Shown: positions 1-8,173, numbered from the stretch's first letter. The stretch: DNA of 64,000 nucleotides from Marmoricola endophyticus (GCF_014644415.1 NZ_BMKQ01000001.1:920861-984860), one strand, 5' to 3'. Translations and numbers: made by a program. The notes: a model not told the origin generated them from the sequence alone.

Positions 1-705
1 TCCTCCGGGCTGGGGGTCGCCTTCGCGCGGGCGCTGGCCGAGGCCGGTGCCGACGTGGCGCTCGGCGCGCGCCGGGTCGACAAGCTCGAGGAGACCCGCG
101 CGATGGTCGAGGGGCTGGGCCGCCGCGCGATCGCCGTGGCGACCGACGTCGCGGACCCCGGCTCCTGCCAGGGTCTCGTCGACGCGACGGTCGAGCAGCT
201 CGGCGGGGTCGACGTGCTGGTCAACAACGCCGGCATCGGCACCGCGTACCCCGCCACCCGGGAGACCCCCGAGCAGTTCCGCGAGGTGATCGACGTCAAC
301 CTCAACGGCTGCTACTGGATGGCGCAGTCGTGCGGCCGGGTGATGCAGCCCGGCTCCAGCATCGTCAACATCTCCTCGGTGCTGGGCCTGACCACCGCCG
401 CGCTGCCGCAGGCGGCGTACTCCGCGTCCAAGGCGGCGCTGATCGGCCTCACCCGCGACCTCGCCCAGCAGTGGACGGGCCGCAAGGGCATCCGCGTCAA
501 CGCCCTGGCCCCGGGCTTCTTCGAGTCCGAGATGACCGACACGTACGTCGAGGGCTATCTCGAGTCGATGGTCGAGCGCGTCCCCGCCGGCCGCACCGGT
601 GACCCGGCCGAGCTGGCGGCGACGCTGGTCTGGCTGGTCTCCCCCGCCGGCGGCTACGTCACCGGTCAGACGCTGGCCGTCGACGGGGGTCTCACGATCA
701 CCTGA
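1..705 (+). CDS. SDR-family oxidoreductase, 5' truncated by window edge
   Basis: NAD(P)-dependent short-chain dehydrogenase/reductase; substrate unknown. The reading frame is open from base 1 and begins inside the glycine-rich cofactor loop (SSGLG), so perhaps 15-20 N-terminal residues lie outside the window. Visible family motifs are NNAG (in LVNNAGIG), the catalytic serine in NISS, the YSASK catalytic Tyr/Lys pair, and the PGFF segment after it. The C-terminus ends in the usual VDGG motif, so the 3' end is complete. The stop lies 3 bp from the stop of the convergent phosphodiesterase gene. An annotated start at the GTG at 55 would remove the cofactor loop and is not credible. Such genes often act in fatty-acid, polyketide or alcohol metabolism, but nothing here fixes the substrate. 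Confidence 0.9.
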   Translation, partial: SSGLGVAFARALAEAGADVALGARRVDKLEETRAMVEGLGRRAIAVATDVADPGSCQGLVDATVEQLGGVDVLVNNAGIGTAYPATRETPEQFREVIDVNLNGCYWMAQSCGRVMQPGSSIVNISSVLGLTTAALPQAAYSASKAALIGLTRDLAQQWTGRKGIRVNALAPGFFESEMTDTYVEGYLESMVERVPAGRTGDPAELAATLVWLVSPAGGYVTGQTLAVDGGLTIT

Positions 706-708
706 TCG

Positions 709-2223
709 TCAGCTCACGCTCGGCTCGTCGATCGCCCAGAACCAGTCGTTGTCCGCGTTGGTGAGCGCCCAGCGCACCCGCAGCGTCTTCGCCCCTGCGG
801 GCAGCGTGACCGCCACGCTCGAGCGCTGCGCGACGACGTCGGCGGCGTACGTCGCGGCGGTCGTCCACGCGCCGCCGTCGACCGAGACCTGCACCTGCGC
901 GGTCTGGTTGCCGCTGCGGCGGTAGTGGTTCCAGAACGACACGGTCGCTCTCGTCCTGCCCGACACGTCGTACGCCGGGGACACGATCCGGGAGCTGAAC
1001 GTGCCGGTGAAGGACTTGTCGGCCCACTCGTCGGAGTCGGCGACAGCGAAGACGCCGCGCTCGCGCACGTTGCCCTCACGGCCCTGGTCGGGAGCCGCGC
1101 GGGTCCAGAAGTCGTCGGTGGTGAGCGCCCACCCGCGCCACTCGGTCACACCGCCGGTGCCCATACCGGTGTTGTCGACGCTCCAGCCCGACGGCATCGA
1201 GTGCGTCCAGCCCTTGACGTCGGCGGGGACGCCGGTCTCGTCCTGCCTCGCCTGCAGCGAACCGACCATCGCGTCGAAGGGGTCGGCGGACCGGGTGGCC
1301 AGCGGCCGCCCGTCCAGCACGGCGGGCAGCGGAACACCGAACGTGGAGAGCACCTCCGCGGCGATGTCGACGTTCTTCGGGGCGATCGCGGGTGTCTGCC
1401 TGCCGATGCCCGGACCGGTCTCGAGGATGAACGAGCCGCGCTCGACAGGCGTGCTGCCGCCGTGGCCGCCGACGTCGGTGTGACCGTGGTCGGCGGTGAC
1501 GATCACCTTCCACCGCTCGCTGCTGGGGCGCGCCTGGACCGCGCGGAGAACCTGACCGAGGCGGGCGTCGGCGTCGTGGACGGCGTCGAGGTAGGCCTGC
1601 GAGGCGCCACCGGAGGCGTGACCGGCCTCGTCGACCTCGTCGAGGTGGAGGAACGAGGCGTTCGGGGCGGCGCTCGTGATCTGGTTCGCCGTGTCGGAAG
1701 CGGCCTTGGCGTCGTCCTCGGACTCCGCGCGCACCGTGTCGACCTTGCTCGTGATCAGCGGCGGGCCGGCGGATCCGTCGACGATCGGGTTCCAGCTGGC
1801 AGCGGCGAACGTCGTGAGCGACGGGTTGGCCTGCTCGAGTCGGGTCAGGAAGTCGGGGTACGACGTGATCGTGCTGCTGGTGCCCCAGGAGTTGCTCTTG
1901 ACCTGGTGCTTGTCGGGCCACACGCCGGTGAGGTTGGTCGCCCAGCCCGGCCCCGACAGCGTGGGCGCGAACGGGTTCGCGTAGAGGGTCGTACGCGCCG
2001 AGTAGCCGTTCGCGATCATCGCGTCGAGGTTCGGTGCGTCGGCGGGCGCGATCTTGTCGTAGCGCAGGCCGTCGATACCGACCACGAGGACGTGCTGGTC
2101 GGAACCGGCGGCGTCGGCGCTGCCGGTGGCGACAGCACTCAGGGACAGTGCGCCGAGGAGTGCGGTGCCAGCCGCTAGCGCGCGCCGACGGCGTAGCGGT
2201 GGGAGGTCCGGGGTGTGTCGCAT
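709..2223 (-). CDS. Secreted alkaline-phosphatase-superfamily phosphodiesterase with C-terminal jelly-roll-like domain
   Basis: A 504-residue exported hydrolase of the nucleotide pyrophosphatase/phosphodiesterase branch. Residues 1-39 look like a signal peptide (arginine-rich start, hydrophobic core, AxA-type end SADAA). The catalytic half has the metal-binding Asp in VVGIDGLR (about residue 51), the likely nucleophile Thr in APTLSGPGW (about 88), LDEVDEAGHASG, and the metal-binding TADHGHTD segment. The last 170 residues or so, after a PSGWSVDN stretch, resemble a beta-sandwich of the kind attached to secreted hydrolases. The ATG has GGAAGG about 6 nt upstream. It diverges from the LolA-like operon, and a palindrome lies in the shared intergenic region. 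Substrate (nucleotide, phospholipid headgroup or phosphonate) is not evident. Confidence 0.88.
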   Translation of the reverse strand: MRHTPDLPPLRRRRALAAGTALLGALSLSAVATGSADAAGSDQHVLVVGIDGLRYDKIAPADAPNLDAMIANGYSARTTLYANPFAPTLSGPGWATNLTGVWPDKHQVKSNSWGTSSTITSYPDFLTRLEQANPSLTTFAAASWNPIVDGSAGPPLITSKVDTVRAESEDDAKAASDTANQITSAAPNASFLHLDEVDEAGHASGGASQAYLDAVHDADARLGQVLRAVQARPSSERWKVIVTADHGHTDVGGHGGSTPVERGSFILETGPGIGRQTPAIAPKNVDIAAEVLSTFGVPLPAVLDGRPLATRSADPFDAMVGSLQARQDETGVPADVKGWTHSMPSGWSVDNTGMGTGGVTEWRGWALTTDDFWTRAAPDQGREGNVRERGVFAVADSDEWADKSFTGTFSSRIVSPAYDVSGRTRATVSFWNHYRRSGNQTAQVQVSVDGGAWTTAATYAADVVAQRSSVAVTLPAGAKTLRVRWALTNADNDWFWAIDEPSVS

Positions 2224-2259
2224 GGTTCGCCTTCCGAGAGATGATCTGCCGACGCCCAG

Positions 2260-2275
2260 ACTTGTTCATACAAGT
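2260..2275. promoter_or_regulatory. Perfect palindrome upstream of phosphodiesterase gene, possible operator
   Basis: ACTTGTTCATACAAGT has perfect 6-bp arms around a 4-bp centre, 37-52 bp upstream of the phosphodiesterase ATG. It is A+T-rich against the local background, which suggests constraint. The arm pattern TTGT..ACAA resembles GntR/TetR-type operators. On the minus strand it also overlaps a possible -35 (TTGTAT). No regulator gene is adjacent, so the controlling protein is unknown. Confidence 0.4.
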
Positions 2276-2377
2276 AGCCAGGGCAAGAGCCTGCGGTGGC
2301 CGTACGGCGAACACGCCCGCCGCGGCGAGATGAACGGTGGACCCCTCCGATCCCCACCACCCCTGGGCAGGCCCGCC

Positions 2378-2383
2378 TACGGT
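2378..2383 (+). promoter_or_regulatory. Leaderless-type -10 box for LolA-like gene
   Basis: TACGGT lies 6 nt before the ATG at 2390 and no Shine-Dalgarno sequence is present. This is the TANNNT spacing typical of leaderless actinobacterial transcripts and supports the chosen start. Confidence 0.45.
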
Positions 2384-2389
2384 GGGCGC

Positions 2390-3487
2390 ATGACTTCCCC
2401 GCTGCGATGGCTCCTGGTCGTCGTGGTCGCAGCAGCGGTCCTCTCCCCCGTGCTCGTGCCGCGCGTCCTGCCCGCCGCGGCGGCGGACGTCTCCGCTCCC
2501 GCCCTCGCCGACCGCGTCCGCTCCTCGGCCGACGTCGGGTGGTCGGGACAGGTCAGCACGGTCGGCACGCTGGCGGTCCCGGACGTGGACTCCTTCGGCG
2601 GCGTCGCCGACCTGCTCGGCGAGTCCTCGGACCTGCGCGTGTGGTGGCGCGACGCCGAGCACTGGCGGGTCGACAAGACCAGCTCGAGCGGCGAGTCGGA
2701 CCTGGCCCGCCGTGGCGACCGGGCGGCCACCTGGAGCTTCGAGAGCCGACGCGCGACGACCACGCGGTACTCCTCGGTGCGGTTGCCGGACACCAGTGAC
2801 GTCCTGCCGGCCACGCTGGCCCGACGGATGCTGTCAGGGGCGAAGGACGCCGACCTGAGCCGGCTCCCGGCGAAGCGGGTGGAGGGGCACTCCTCGGCCG
2901 GTCTGCGCCTGGTCCCCAGCGATGCTCGTACGACGATCAGCCGCGTGGACCTGTGGGCCGACGAGAAGACGGGCGTCGCCACCCGGGTCGAGGTCTACGC
3001 CGGCGGGCGCCTGCCGGTGCTCACCACCACCGCAGCCCACCTCGACCTCGCCCGGCCCAGCGCGGAGGACGCCGGCTTCTCGTTCGCCGACGCGGTGGAC
3101 GTACGTCAGAGCTACGCCCTCGACGACGCGGCCGGCGCCAACGCCTTCGCACCCTTCGTGCCGCCCGACCGGGTGGCCGGGCTGCGTCGCACCGGTGACC
3201 TGGACGGTGCGGTCGGCGTCTACGGACGGGGGACGACGGCGCTGCTCGCGATCCCCCTGCGCCGCGACATCGCACGCGAGGCCTTCGCGCAGCTCGAGGA
3301 GAGCCCCGCCGCGAAGCGCGACGACGACGGCATCTCGCTCGCCGTCGGCCCGGTCTCGGTACGACTCGAGGGCGCCGGCCGCGGGGTCTTCCTGCTCACC
3401 GGCACCGTCACGCCGGACACCCTCGACCGCGCCGGTGAGGACCTGGGCTCGGTGCGCTTCCGTCCCGGCAGAGGAGAGAGCCGATGA
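2390..3487 (+). CDS. LolA/RseB-like secreted protein encoded ahead of an ABC transporter
   Basis: A 365-residue protein with an N-terminal hydrophobic export signal (residues 5-27, ending AAAAA) and a largely beta-rich remainder. The segment around DLRVWWRDAEHWRVDK and later DLWADEKTGVATRVEVY resembles the LolA/LppX/RseB fold seen in actinobacterial 'outer membrane lipoprotein carrier' or sigma-E regulatory-like proteins; this is fold-level recognition only. The stop overlaps the ATPase start (ATGA), and the ATPase in turn overlaps the permease, so the three form one operon. I infer that it binds a lipid or peptide ligand outside the membrane and works with the transporter. The ATG at 2390 is preferred over upstream in-frame codons because the signal peptide starts there and a TANNNT box precedes it. 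Confidence 0.75.
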   Translation: MTSPLRWLLVVVVAAAVLSPVLVPRVLPAAAADVSAPALADRVRSSADVGWSGQVSTVGTLAVPDVDSFGGVADLLGESSDLRVWWRDAEHWRVDKTSSSGESDLARRGDRAATWSFESRRATTTRYSSVRLPDTSDVLPATLARRMLSGAKDADLSRLPAKRVEGHSSAGLRLVPSDARTTISRVDLWADEKTGVATRVEVYAGGRLPVLTTTAAHLDLARPSAEDAGFSFADAVDVRQSYALDDAAGANAFAPFVPPDRVAGLRRTGDLDGAVGVYGRGTTALLAIPLRRDIAREAFAQLEESPAAKRDDDGISLAVGPVSVRLEGAGRGVFLLTGTVTPDTLDRAGEDLGSVRFRPGRGESR

Positions 3488-4395
3488 TCCGCACGCACGG
3501 ACTGACCAAGCGGTTCGGGCGGGTGAGGGCAGTCGACGACGTGGACCTCGACGTGCGCGAGGGCGACGTCTACGGCTTCCTCGGGGCCAACGGCTCGGGC
3601 AAGACCACCACCGTGCGCATGCTGCTCGGCCTGGTCCTGGCCACCTCGGGCGACATCGAGGTGCTGGGGCGGCGGATGCCCCGCAGCGCCCGGGACGTCC
3701 TGCCGTCGGTCGGCGCGCTGATCGAGGGTCCGGGTGCGTACCCGCACCTGTCCGGGCGCGCCAACCTCGCCACCGTCGACGCGGCCGGTCCGGGCCGTCG
3801 CGCCGGGCGGCGCCGGGTCGCCGAGACCCTCGAGCAGGTCGGGCTCGACCCCGCCGACCGGCGGCCGGTGCGGGCGTACTCCCTCGGCATGCGCCAGCGC
3901 CTCGGGCTCGCTTCCGCCCTGCTGCGTCGCCCACCGCTGCTGATGCTCGACGAGCCCACCAACGGCCTGGACCCGCAGGGCATCCGCGAGATGCGGGACC
4001 TGCTGGTCACCCTCAACCGGGAAGGGACCACCATCTTCCTCTCCAGCCACCTCCTGGCCGAGATCGAGCAGATGTGCACCCGCGTCGGCGTGCTGGACCG
4101 GGGCCGGCTGGTCGTCCAGGACGAGCTGACCACGCTGACCGGCCCGACCGGGCTGGTGCGGGTCGTGACCACCGAGCCGGCCCGGGCGGTGCAGGTCCTC
4201 TCCTCTGCCGGGCACCGCGACGTACGCCCCGAGGGGGAGACGGTCCTCGTGCCGGGACGCAGCGCGGAGGTCAACGAGACCCTCGTCCGCGCCGGCGTAC
4301 CCGTGGCGGAGGTGGGGCCGCAGCGCCGCTCGCTGGAGGACGTCGTGCTCGAGGCGACCGACCCGGGCGTGTTCCGTGGGGCGGGGGCCGCATGA
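3484..4395 (+). CDS. ABC transporter ATP-binding protein
   Basis: A 303-residue ATPase of the ABC-2/drug-resistance (DrrA/CcmA-like) type. Visible motifs are Walker A GANGSGKTTT (about residues 34-43), the signature YSLGMRQRL, Walker B LLMLDEPTNGLDP, and the switch histidine in SSHLLAE. The C-terminal 80 residues form the extra domain common in this subfamily. It overlaps the LolA-like gene by 4 nt upstream and the permease by 4 nt downstream. It energises the six-helix-type permease that follows. The substrate cannot be told from sequence; the extracytoplasmic partner suggests a lipid, lipoprotein or cell-envelope compound rather than a simple drug. Confidence 0.92.
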   Translation: MIRTHGLTKRFGRVRAVDDVDLDVREGDVYGFLGANGSGKTTTVRMLLGLVLATSGDIEVLGRRMPRSARDVLPSVGALIEGPGAYPHLSGRANLATVDAAGPGRRAGRRRVAETLEQVGLDPADRRPVRAYSLGMRQRLGLASALLRRPPLLMLDEPTNGLDPQGIREMRDLLVTLNREGTTIFLSSHLLAEIEQMCTRVGVLDRGRLVVQDELTTLTGPTGLVRVVTTEPARAVQVLSSAGHRDVRPEGETVLVPGRSAEVNETLVRAGVPVAEVGPQRRSLEDVVLEATDPGVFRGAGAA

Positions 4396-5204
4396 TCCGT
4401 GTCGAGCTGATCCAGATGCTGCGCCGACCGCGGACCTGGATCACCATCGCCGCGCTCAACGTGCTGCCGCTGGTGGTCGCGATCCTGCTCTCGGTCACCG
4501 AGCTCGGGCCACGCCCGGGCACCGGTCCGCCGTTCCTTGCGGCGGTGCTCAGCGACGGGTCGCTCTACCCGCTGGCCGCGATGGGGATCGTGCTGCCGCT
4601 GTTCCTGCCGATCGCCGTGGCCGTGGTCGGCGGCGACGCGATCGCCGGCGAGGCGCAGACCGGGACGCTGCGCTACCTGCTCGTCCGCCCCGTCCGGCGG
4701 GGTCACCTGCTGATCGCCAAGCTGGTCAGCGTCGTCGCGTTCGTCCTGCTGGCCGTGGTCGCCGTCGCGGTGGCCGGCCTCGTGGAGGGCCAGCTGCTCC
4801 TCGGACGTACCCAGGTCGGCGGCGTCGTCTCGATCTCCGGCACCGACCTGGACACCCAGGCGCTGGTGCAGCGCAGCCTGCTCGCGGTCGCGTACGTGAC
4901 CCTGTCGATGCTCGGCGTCGCCGCGGTCGCGCTGTTCTTCTCCACCCTCACCGACTCCGCGATCGCCGCCGCGCTGGGAACCGTGGGCGTGCTGATCGCC
5001 TCCACAGTGCTGCTGGGCCTCGACGCCGCCGAGTCGCTGCGGCCGTTCCTCCCGACCCGCTACTGGCTCTCGTTCGTCGACCTGTTCCGCGACCCGATCC
5101 GGTGGACCGAGGTGGTCCGCGGCGTGCTCACGCAGGCGTCGTACCTCGTGGTCTTCCTCGCCGCGGCCTGGGCCAGCTTCGCGACCAAGGACGTGAAGAG
5201 CTAG
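4392..5204 (+). CDS. ABC-2 type transporter permease
   Basis: A 270-residue integral membrane protein with about six hydrophobic segments (residues about 17-37, 58-85, 110-135, 160-185, 190-215 and 245-265), the length and layout of ABC-2 family permeases. The motif GEAQTGTLRYLLVRPVRR between the second and third helices is the family's conserved cytoplasmic loop. It starts in an ATGA overlap with the ATPase gene and has no second permease beside it, so it presumably works as a homodimer. The gene ends inside a hairpin shared with the convergent lipase gene. Confidence 0.9.
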   Translation: MIRVELIQMLRRPRTWITIAALNVLPLVVAILLSVTELGPRPGTGPPFLAAVLSDGSLYPLAAMGIVLPLFLPIAVAVVGGDAIAGEAQTGTLRYLLVRPVRRGHLLIAKLVSVVAFVLLAVVAVAVAGLVEGQLLLGRTQVGGVVSISGTDLDTQALVQRSLLAVAYVTLSMLGVAAVALFFSTLTDSAIAAALGTVGVLIASTVLLGLDAAESLRPFLPTRYWLSFVDLFRDPIRWTEVVRGVLTQASYLVVFLAAAWASFATKDVKS

Positions 5205-5222
5205 GGCGTGTCAAGCCCTAGC
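5200..5222. terminator. Bidirectional hairpin between convergent permease and lipase genes
   Basis: Inverted repeat GCTAGGGC / GCCCTAGC with a 7-nt loop. The two arms contain the stop codons of both convergent genes (TAG at 5202-5204 and, on the other strand, TAG at 5218-5220), so one compact element may end both transcripts. No U-tract is present, as is usual in high-G+C actinobacteria. Confidence 0.55.
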
Positions 5223-6000
5223 CGCAGTCCACCCGGCCCGGGCGGGACGGCGCCGCCTTGCCGATCGTCGCGTCCAGCGCGGCCAGGCTGACCGGGTCGC
5301 GCGGCAGGTTGCCGTGGTCGGTGGAGCGGTCCGGACAGTACGTCTGGATCCGCAGGTTCAGCGCACCCTCGAGCTCGGCCGTGTCCGTGGGCACGACGGT
5401 CCGGTCGGCGTCGGAGCGCACCGTCACCCACCGCTGCTGGTCCGGCGTCTCGTCCCCGGCGTCCAGGCGCCGGATCAGCGAGGAGTCGGTGGCGAGGGCC
5501 TCGCAGCCCGCCGGGCACCCTCCGGCGGCGTCCTTGGCCTGCTGGGCGACCTCGGTGCCGTGGTGCGGGCTGCCGACGGTGAGGACCCGGCGTACGAGCG
5601 CGTCGCCGCCGTCGTACCGGATGAAGACGCGGGCCACGATTCCGCCCGCCGAGTAGCCGACGAGGTCCACCGATTCCGCCCCGGTCCGGGCCAGCACCCG
5701 GTCGACGAAGCGTGCCAGGGCCCGGGCCTCGGTACGCAGGTCGCCGGTGCCGTCACCGGGCGGGTCGAAAGGGTACGCCGCTCTCCCGAGGGCACGCGCC
5801 CGGTCCGTGAGGGGCTCCAGGTCGCCCGCGTCGCCGCCGTACCCGGGCACGAGCACCACCGGTCCGGGGTCGTCCTGGGACGGCCCCGAGCCGGTCGAGC
5901 GCACGACCAGGACGACCGCCCCCGCCACCACGACGACGACCAGGGCGCCGAGCAGCGCCAGCACCAGCCGACGACGCGCCGGCGCGAGGGAGTCGAGCAC
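5218..6000 (-). CDS. Membrane-anchored or secreted alpha/beta-hydrolase (lipase/esterase)
   Basis: A 260-residue protein with one N-terminal hydrophobic segment (about residues 10-33) that is either an uncleaved anchor or a signal peptide, followed by an alpha/beta-hydrolase fold. VVLVPGYGG is the oxyanion-hole strand, GYSAGG carries the nucleophilic serine (G-x-S-x-G), SDADRTVVP the likely acid and STDHGNL the likely catalytic histidine. The paired CPAGC cysteines match an extracytoplasmic location. The family includes actinobacterial triacylglycerol lipases (EstA/lipase class 2). The GTG start has a TAGGCT box 6 nt upstream, suggesting a leaderless mRNA. It converges on the ABC operon and is not obviously linked to it. 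Confidence 0.85.
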   Translation of the reverse strand: MLDSLAPARRRLVLALLGALVVVVVAGAVVLVVRSTGSGPSQDDPGPVVLVPGYGGDAGDLEPLTDRARALGRAAYPFDPPGDGTGDLRTEARALARFVDRVLARTGAESVDLVGYSAGGIVARVFIRYDGGDALVRRVLTVGSPHHGTEVAQQAKDAAGGCPAGCEALATDSSLIRRLDAGDETPDQQRWVTVRSDADRTVVPTDTAELEGALNLRIQTYCPDRSTDHGNLPRDPVSLAALDATIGKAAPSRPGRVDCG

Positions 6001-6006
6001 CGGGCA

Positions 6007-6012
6007 AGCCTA
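6007..6012 (-). promoter_or_regulatory. Leaderless-type -10 box for lipase gene
   Basis: On the minus strand TAGGCT lies 6 nt before the GTG start at 6000, with no ribosome-binding site between them. Confidence 0.45.
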
Positions 6013-6024
6013 GGCAGGCCGGCC

Positions 6025-6336
6025 TCAGTGCGCCGAGTGGCCGCCCATCTCCTCGGCCTCGGCCTTCTGCTTGGCCAGCTCGGCCTCGTCCACGATCGTC
6101 GGGCGGAGCATCGCCCAGCCCTGCATGAGCACGGCGAAGACCACGAGCGCGATGCCGACCCAGAGGTTGGCGTTGCCGGGCGTCTTCGTCCCCGTCGTCG
6201 TGGTGTCGGAGCCGAAGATGCCGGCAAGGACCAGGATCACGCCGAAGATCCCCATCAGGGCGGCGATGAAGGTGCGCACGTCGAACGCGCCGGCGGTGTG
6301 CCTGACCGGCTGCTCGGTGGTGTCGGACTCGCTCAT
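6025..6336 (-). CDS. Small two-helix membrane protein paired with sodium-solute symporter
   Basis: A 103-residue protein with two hydrophobic helices (about residues 23-44 and 58-80), a glycine/threonine-rich loop and a charged tail rich in Glu/Lys/Ala ending in histidines. It starts 10 bp after the stop of the symporter gene on the same strand, so the two are almost certainly co-transcribed. I do not recognise a functional family. Its size, topology and position suggest an accessory subunit for the symporter, by analogy with the small proteins that pair with several SSS transporters, but that is inference. The ATG has GGAG about 5 nt upstream. Confidence 0.8.
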   Translation of the reverse strand: MSESDTTEQPVRHTAGAFDVRTFIAALMGIFGVILVLAGIFGSDTTTTGTKTPGNANLWVGIALVVFAVLMQGWAMLRPTIVDEAELAKQKAEAEEMGGHSAH

Positions 6337-6346
6337 GACTGGCTCC

Positions 6347-8032
6347 TCACCAGAAGATGATGTTCAAGATGATGACCATGACCAGACCCACACCGGCGAG
6401 CTTGGTCGGCTGCTGCCACCAGGACAGCTTGCCCTCGGAGTCGTCGTGGAAGTCGGACTTCGGGGTGAGGCTGTAGACGAGGCCCCGCAGTGACGACTCG
6501 GGCTTCGGCGCGGTCACCAGGGTGACCGCGACGCTGACGATCAGGTCGACCACGAAGGCGGCACCGGCGGCGACGAAGCTCGCGCCCTGCCCCGTCAGAC
6601 CGATCACCCCGAGCGAGAGGCCGCCGAGCACGTCGGTGCCGAGGACGCTGACGACGATCGCGGCCACCGTGCCGGAGACGAGCCCGATCCACCCGGCGCT
6701 CGCGGTCATCCGCTTCCAGAACATACCGAGGATGAAGGTCGCGAAGAGCGGGGCGTTGAAGAACCCGAACAACGTCTGGAGGTAGTTCATGACGTTGGAG
6801 TACGACGCCGCGAAGGTCGCCGTACCGATGGCGACCACGGTCGCGCCGACGGTGGCCCACCGCCCGACGGTGAGGTAGTAGCCGTCCTCGCGGTCCTTGA
6901 CGACGTACGTCTGCCACAGGTCGTAGGAGAACACCGTGTTGAAGGCCGAGATGTTCGCCGCCATGCCGGCCATGAAGGCCGCCAGCAGACCGGTGACCGC
7001 CAGGCCGAGCAGGCCGTTGGGCAGCAGGTCGCGGATCAGGTAGAGGATCGCGTTGTTGTAGTTGGGACTGCCGCCGGAGTTCTTCGGGTCGGAGATCTCG
7101 TTGACCAGCACCGCGGCGATCATGCCCGGCAGGATCACGATGAAGGGGATGAACATCTTCGGGAAGGCACCGATGATCGGCGCCCGCTGGGCCGCCGAGA
7201 TCGACTTCGAGGCCATCGCTCGCTGCACCTCGACGAAGTTGGTCGTCCAGTAGCCGAACGAGAGCACGAACCCGAGCCCGAAGACGATCCCGATCACCGA
7301 CAGCAGCGAGCTGTCGAAGCCGGTCAGTCCGTTCCCGGGCCAGGACGAGAGCTGCGCCGACCCGCCCGCGCTGGCCGTCACCTTGTCCTTCAGACCACCC
7401 CAGCCGCCGACCTTGTTCAGACCGATGATGGTCAGCGGCGTCAGGGAGGCGACGATCACGAAGAACTGCAGGACCTCGTTGTAGATCGCCGCCGACAGCC
7501 CGCCGAGGGTGGTGTAGGTGAGCACGATCGCGGCGGCCACGATCAGGGAGACCCAGAGCTTCCACCCGAGGATGATCTCGACGATGTTGGCCAGGAGGTA
7601 CAGGTTGATGCCGGCGATCAGGAGCTGGGCGACGGCGAAGCTGATCGCGTTGACCAGGTGGGCCGTCGGTCCGAACCGGCGCAGCATGAACTCGGGGACC
7701 GAGCGCACCTTGGAGCCGTAGTAGAACGGCATCATCACGACGCCGAGGAACAGCATCGCCGGCACGGCGCCGATCCAGAAGAAGTGCACCGACGGCAGTC
7801 CGTAGTTCGCGCCGTTGGCGGAGTTGCCGATGATCTCGACCGCCCCGAGGTTGGCCGAGATGAACGCCAGCCCCGTCACCCAGGCCGGCAGCGAGCGACC
7901 GGAGAGGAAGAAGTCCAGGCTGCTCGAGACGGCGCGACGCGCCATGATCCCGATGCCGAGGACGAAGACGAAGTAGATCGCGATCACCAGGTAGTCGACC
8001 CAGTTCGTGCCGAGTCTCAGTGCGTCACTCAT
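6347..8032 (-). CDS. Sodium:solute symporter (SSS/SGLT family)
   Basis: A 561-residue transporter with about 14 hydrophobic segments, matching the SGLT-like branch of the solute:sodium symporters. Typical stretches are the N-terminal DYLVIAIYFVFVLGIG, FFLSGRSLPAWVTGLAFIS, the GLSAAIYNEVLQF signature region and FMAGMAANISAFNTVFSYD. The likely substrate is a sugar or a similar small organic solute, but the binding residues cannot be assigned without alignment. The ATG at 8032 is chosen over the longer frame because AGGAG lies 9 nt upstream and the family starts there. A small two-helix gene follows after 10 bp. Divergent from the dienelactone hydrolase gene. Confidence 0.93.
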   Translation of the reverse strand: MSDALRLGTNWVDYLVIAIYFVFVLGIGIMARRAVSSSLDFFLSGRSLPAWVTGLAFISANLGAVEIIGNSANGANYGLPSVHFFWIGAVPAMLFLGVVMMPFYYGSKVRSVPEFMLRRFGPTAHLVNAISFAVAQLLIAGINLYLLANIVEIILGWKLWVSLIVAAAIVLTYTTLGGLSAAIYNEVLQFFVIVASLTPLTIIGLNKVGGWGGLKDKVTASAGGSAQLSSWPGNGLTGFDSSLLSVIGIVFGLGFVLSFGYWTTNFVEVQRAMASKSISAAQRAPIIGAFPKMFIPFIVILPGMIAAVLVNEISDPKNSGGSPNYNNAILYLIRDLLPNGLLGLAVTGLLAAFMAGMAANISAFNTVFSYDLWQTYVVKDREDGYYLTVGRWATVGATVVAIGTATFAASYSNVMNYLQTLFGFFNAPLFATFILGMFWKRMTASAGWIGLVSGTVAAIVVSVLGTDVLGGLSLGVIGLTGQGASFVAAGAAFVVDLIVSVAVTLVTAPKPESSLRGLVYSLTPKSDFHDDSEGKLSWWQQPTKLAGVGLVMVIILNIIFW

Positions 8033-8173
8033 GTCCGGTGCTCCTGTTGTACGTGTGCACACCGGGATCGGTGGTGCGCGCGGCAACTTACTCCTCGGCG
8101 CGAGCAGTGCCTAGCGCGAGGACCGCCGTTGTTGAATCGTCACCTTCCGCGACGGCAGTGGCAGCATGCGGTC

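Noticed and set aside
695-708. CGATCA-CC-TGATCG inverted repeat at the SDR/phosphodiesterase junction as a terminator
   Set aside because: The loop is only 2 nt and the stem 6 bp; too weak to call.
709-2662. Long plus- and minus-strand open frames overlapping the phosphodiesterase gene (for example 925-2178 and 1076-2662)
   Set aside because: They are antisense or frame-shifted shadows typical of high-G+C DNA, with arginine/proline-rich compositions and no motifs.
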